From NCBI GenBank assembly GCA_002427975.1, contig DIZT01000210.1, forward strand, positions 3,964 to 9,975: 6,012 bases of DNA, in the 5' to 3' direction. Positions 5,620 through 6,012 of this stretch are shown here, piece by piece (within the stretch, counting starts at the first letter, position 1; the number at the start of each line of letters is the position of its first letter). The notes below the pieces were generated by a model. The model did no database searches, was not told where the DNA came from, and was given only the letters and a program-made list of their open reading frames with translations. The translations under genes were made by a program, and so were the position numbers. Source of the stretch: Micrococcaceae bacterium UBA6021 (GTDB taxonomy: Bacteria > Actinomycetota > Actinomycetes > Actinomycetales > Micrococcaceae).

Positions 5620-5636
5620 CCGGCAAAGGAGGAGAC

Positions 5637-5974
5637 ATGACCGAGTACCTCATCGCCTTCAACGACGAGTGGGTGCCCGACCTCACGGTCGAGGATCTGC
5701 GCGAGAAGTCCAAGGCTGTCAGGCCGTTGGTGGCAGAGATGAAGGCTGCCGGGGTCTTCATCTTCACCGGCGGCCTGGACGATGCTGCCCCCGTGTTCAG
5801 TGTCGATGCGTCGAGCGGCACGCCGCTGTTCACCGACGGTCCGTTCGTCGAGACCAAGGAAGCGATCGGCGGCTACGCGCTCGTGGACGTGAAGGACCTC
5901 GACGAGGCGTCGCCATGGCGAAGACCTGGCCGGTGCTCAGCACCATCGAGATCCGACCGCTGGTCGAACACTGA
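5637..5974 (+). CDS. DGPF/YCII-domain protein, apparent one-base deletion near 3' end
   Basis: A small soluble protein of the YCII-related (DGPF) family, a ferredoxin-like dimeric fold of poorly known function, often encoded beside ECF sigma factors. It starts MTEYLIAFNDEW at an ATG preceded by an excellent ribosome site, AAAGGAGGAG (5625-5634). The core FTDGPFVETKEAIGGYALVD (65-84) holds the DGPF signature. After DLDEASPW (87-94, ending at 5918) the frame turns into Arg/Pro/Ser-rich sequence and runs open past the window's end. The next frame instead supplies the expected end, AKTWPVLSTIEIRPLVEH, then a stop at 5972-5974. Restoring one G at 5916-5918 (TGG-GCG) gives a normal 112-residue protein. 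As written the protein would be a longer chimera: either a true frameshift mutation or a sequencing error. An ECF42-like promoter lies upstream and a probable partner gene begins downstream. Confidence 0.85.
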
Positions 5975-5992
5975 TCCAGGCGAGGGAGGGCT

Positions 5993-6012
5993 TTGCCCGA
6001 CCGAGCCGCAGG
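5993..6012 (+). CDS. Possible start of next gene, perhaps an ECF sigma factor (3' end outside window)
   Basis: A TTG at 5993 follows a purine-rich ribosome-like stretch GAGGGAGGG (5982-5990), 18 bases after the corrected DGPF stop. Only six full codons are visible (LPDRAA plus two bases). The short acidic/Ala start and the position directly after a DGPF gene would fit an ECF42-type sigma factor, whose genes usually follow or precede DGPF genes. The identity rests on context; the sequence seen is too short to prove it. Confidence 0.3.

Noticed and set aside
5324..5974. Plus-strand ORF of 216 codons ending in a sensible peptide
   Set aside because: Only its last 19 codons are meaningful, being the displaced end of the DGPF gene. 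The rest is Arg/His-rich and antisense to the SDR start.

Overview
The window is GC-rich, protein-dense DNA from what looks like a high-GC Gram-positive bacterium (Actinomycetota). The protein set (DUF4383 membrane protein, FAD/Rieske oxidoreductase, DGPF/YCII protein with an ECF-type promoter), the frequent GTG starts and the purine-rich Shine-Dalgarno sites all fit soil Micrococcales such as Arthrobacter relatives. The genus is an inference and no marker gene is present. I saw no rRNA, tRNA, CRISPR array, insertion sequence or phage gene.

Layout. (1) Bases 1-555, plus strand: 3' part of a CDP-alcohol phosphatidyltransferase with a complete catalytic motif. It converges, 4 bases apart, on the next gene. 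(2) Bases 560-3396, minus strand: a codirectional string read DUF4383 membrane protein, then FAD-dependent oxidoreductase with a C-terminal Rieske domain, then NAD(P)H-dependent FMN reductase. The gaps of 147 and 101 bases leave room for internal promoters, so it may be one loose transcription unit or three. (3) Bases 3397-3611: divergent control region with a candidate promoter and dyad for the DUF4383 gene, and a short leader ORF for the gene to the right. (4) Bases 3612-4430, plus strand: divergent CPBP/CAAX-protease-like membrane protein. (5) Bases 4454-5449, minus strand: short-chain dehydrogenase/reductase (SDR) whose catalytic Tyr-x3-Lys is missing and whose N-terminus looks out of frame. 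(6) Bases 5450-5636: divergent region with an ECF42-like promoter and a strong hairpin. (7) Bases 5637-5974, plus strand: DGPF/YCII-domain protein with an apparent one-base deletion near its end. The first few codons of a further gene, probably its partner sigma factor, may lie at 5993-6012.

Functionally the minus-strand string suggests a redox or stress module: a flavin-reducing enzyme beside a flavoprotein with a high-potential-type Rieske cluster and a small membrane protein. The right edge looks like the start of an ECF42 sigma factor/DGPF module. Points most worth a second look: the indel signatures in the SDR and DGPF genes, the ECF42-like promoter, and the leader ORF whose stop overlaps the start of the CPBP gene. 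No stretch over 300 bases lacks a gene.
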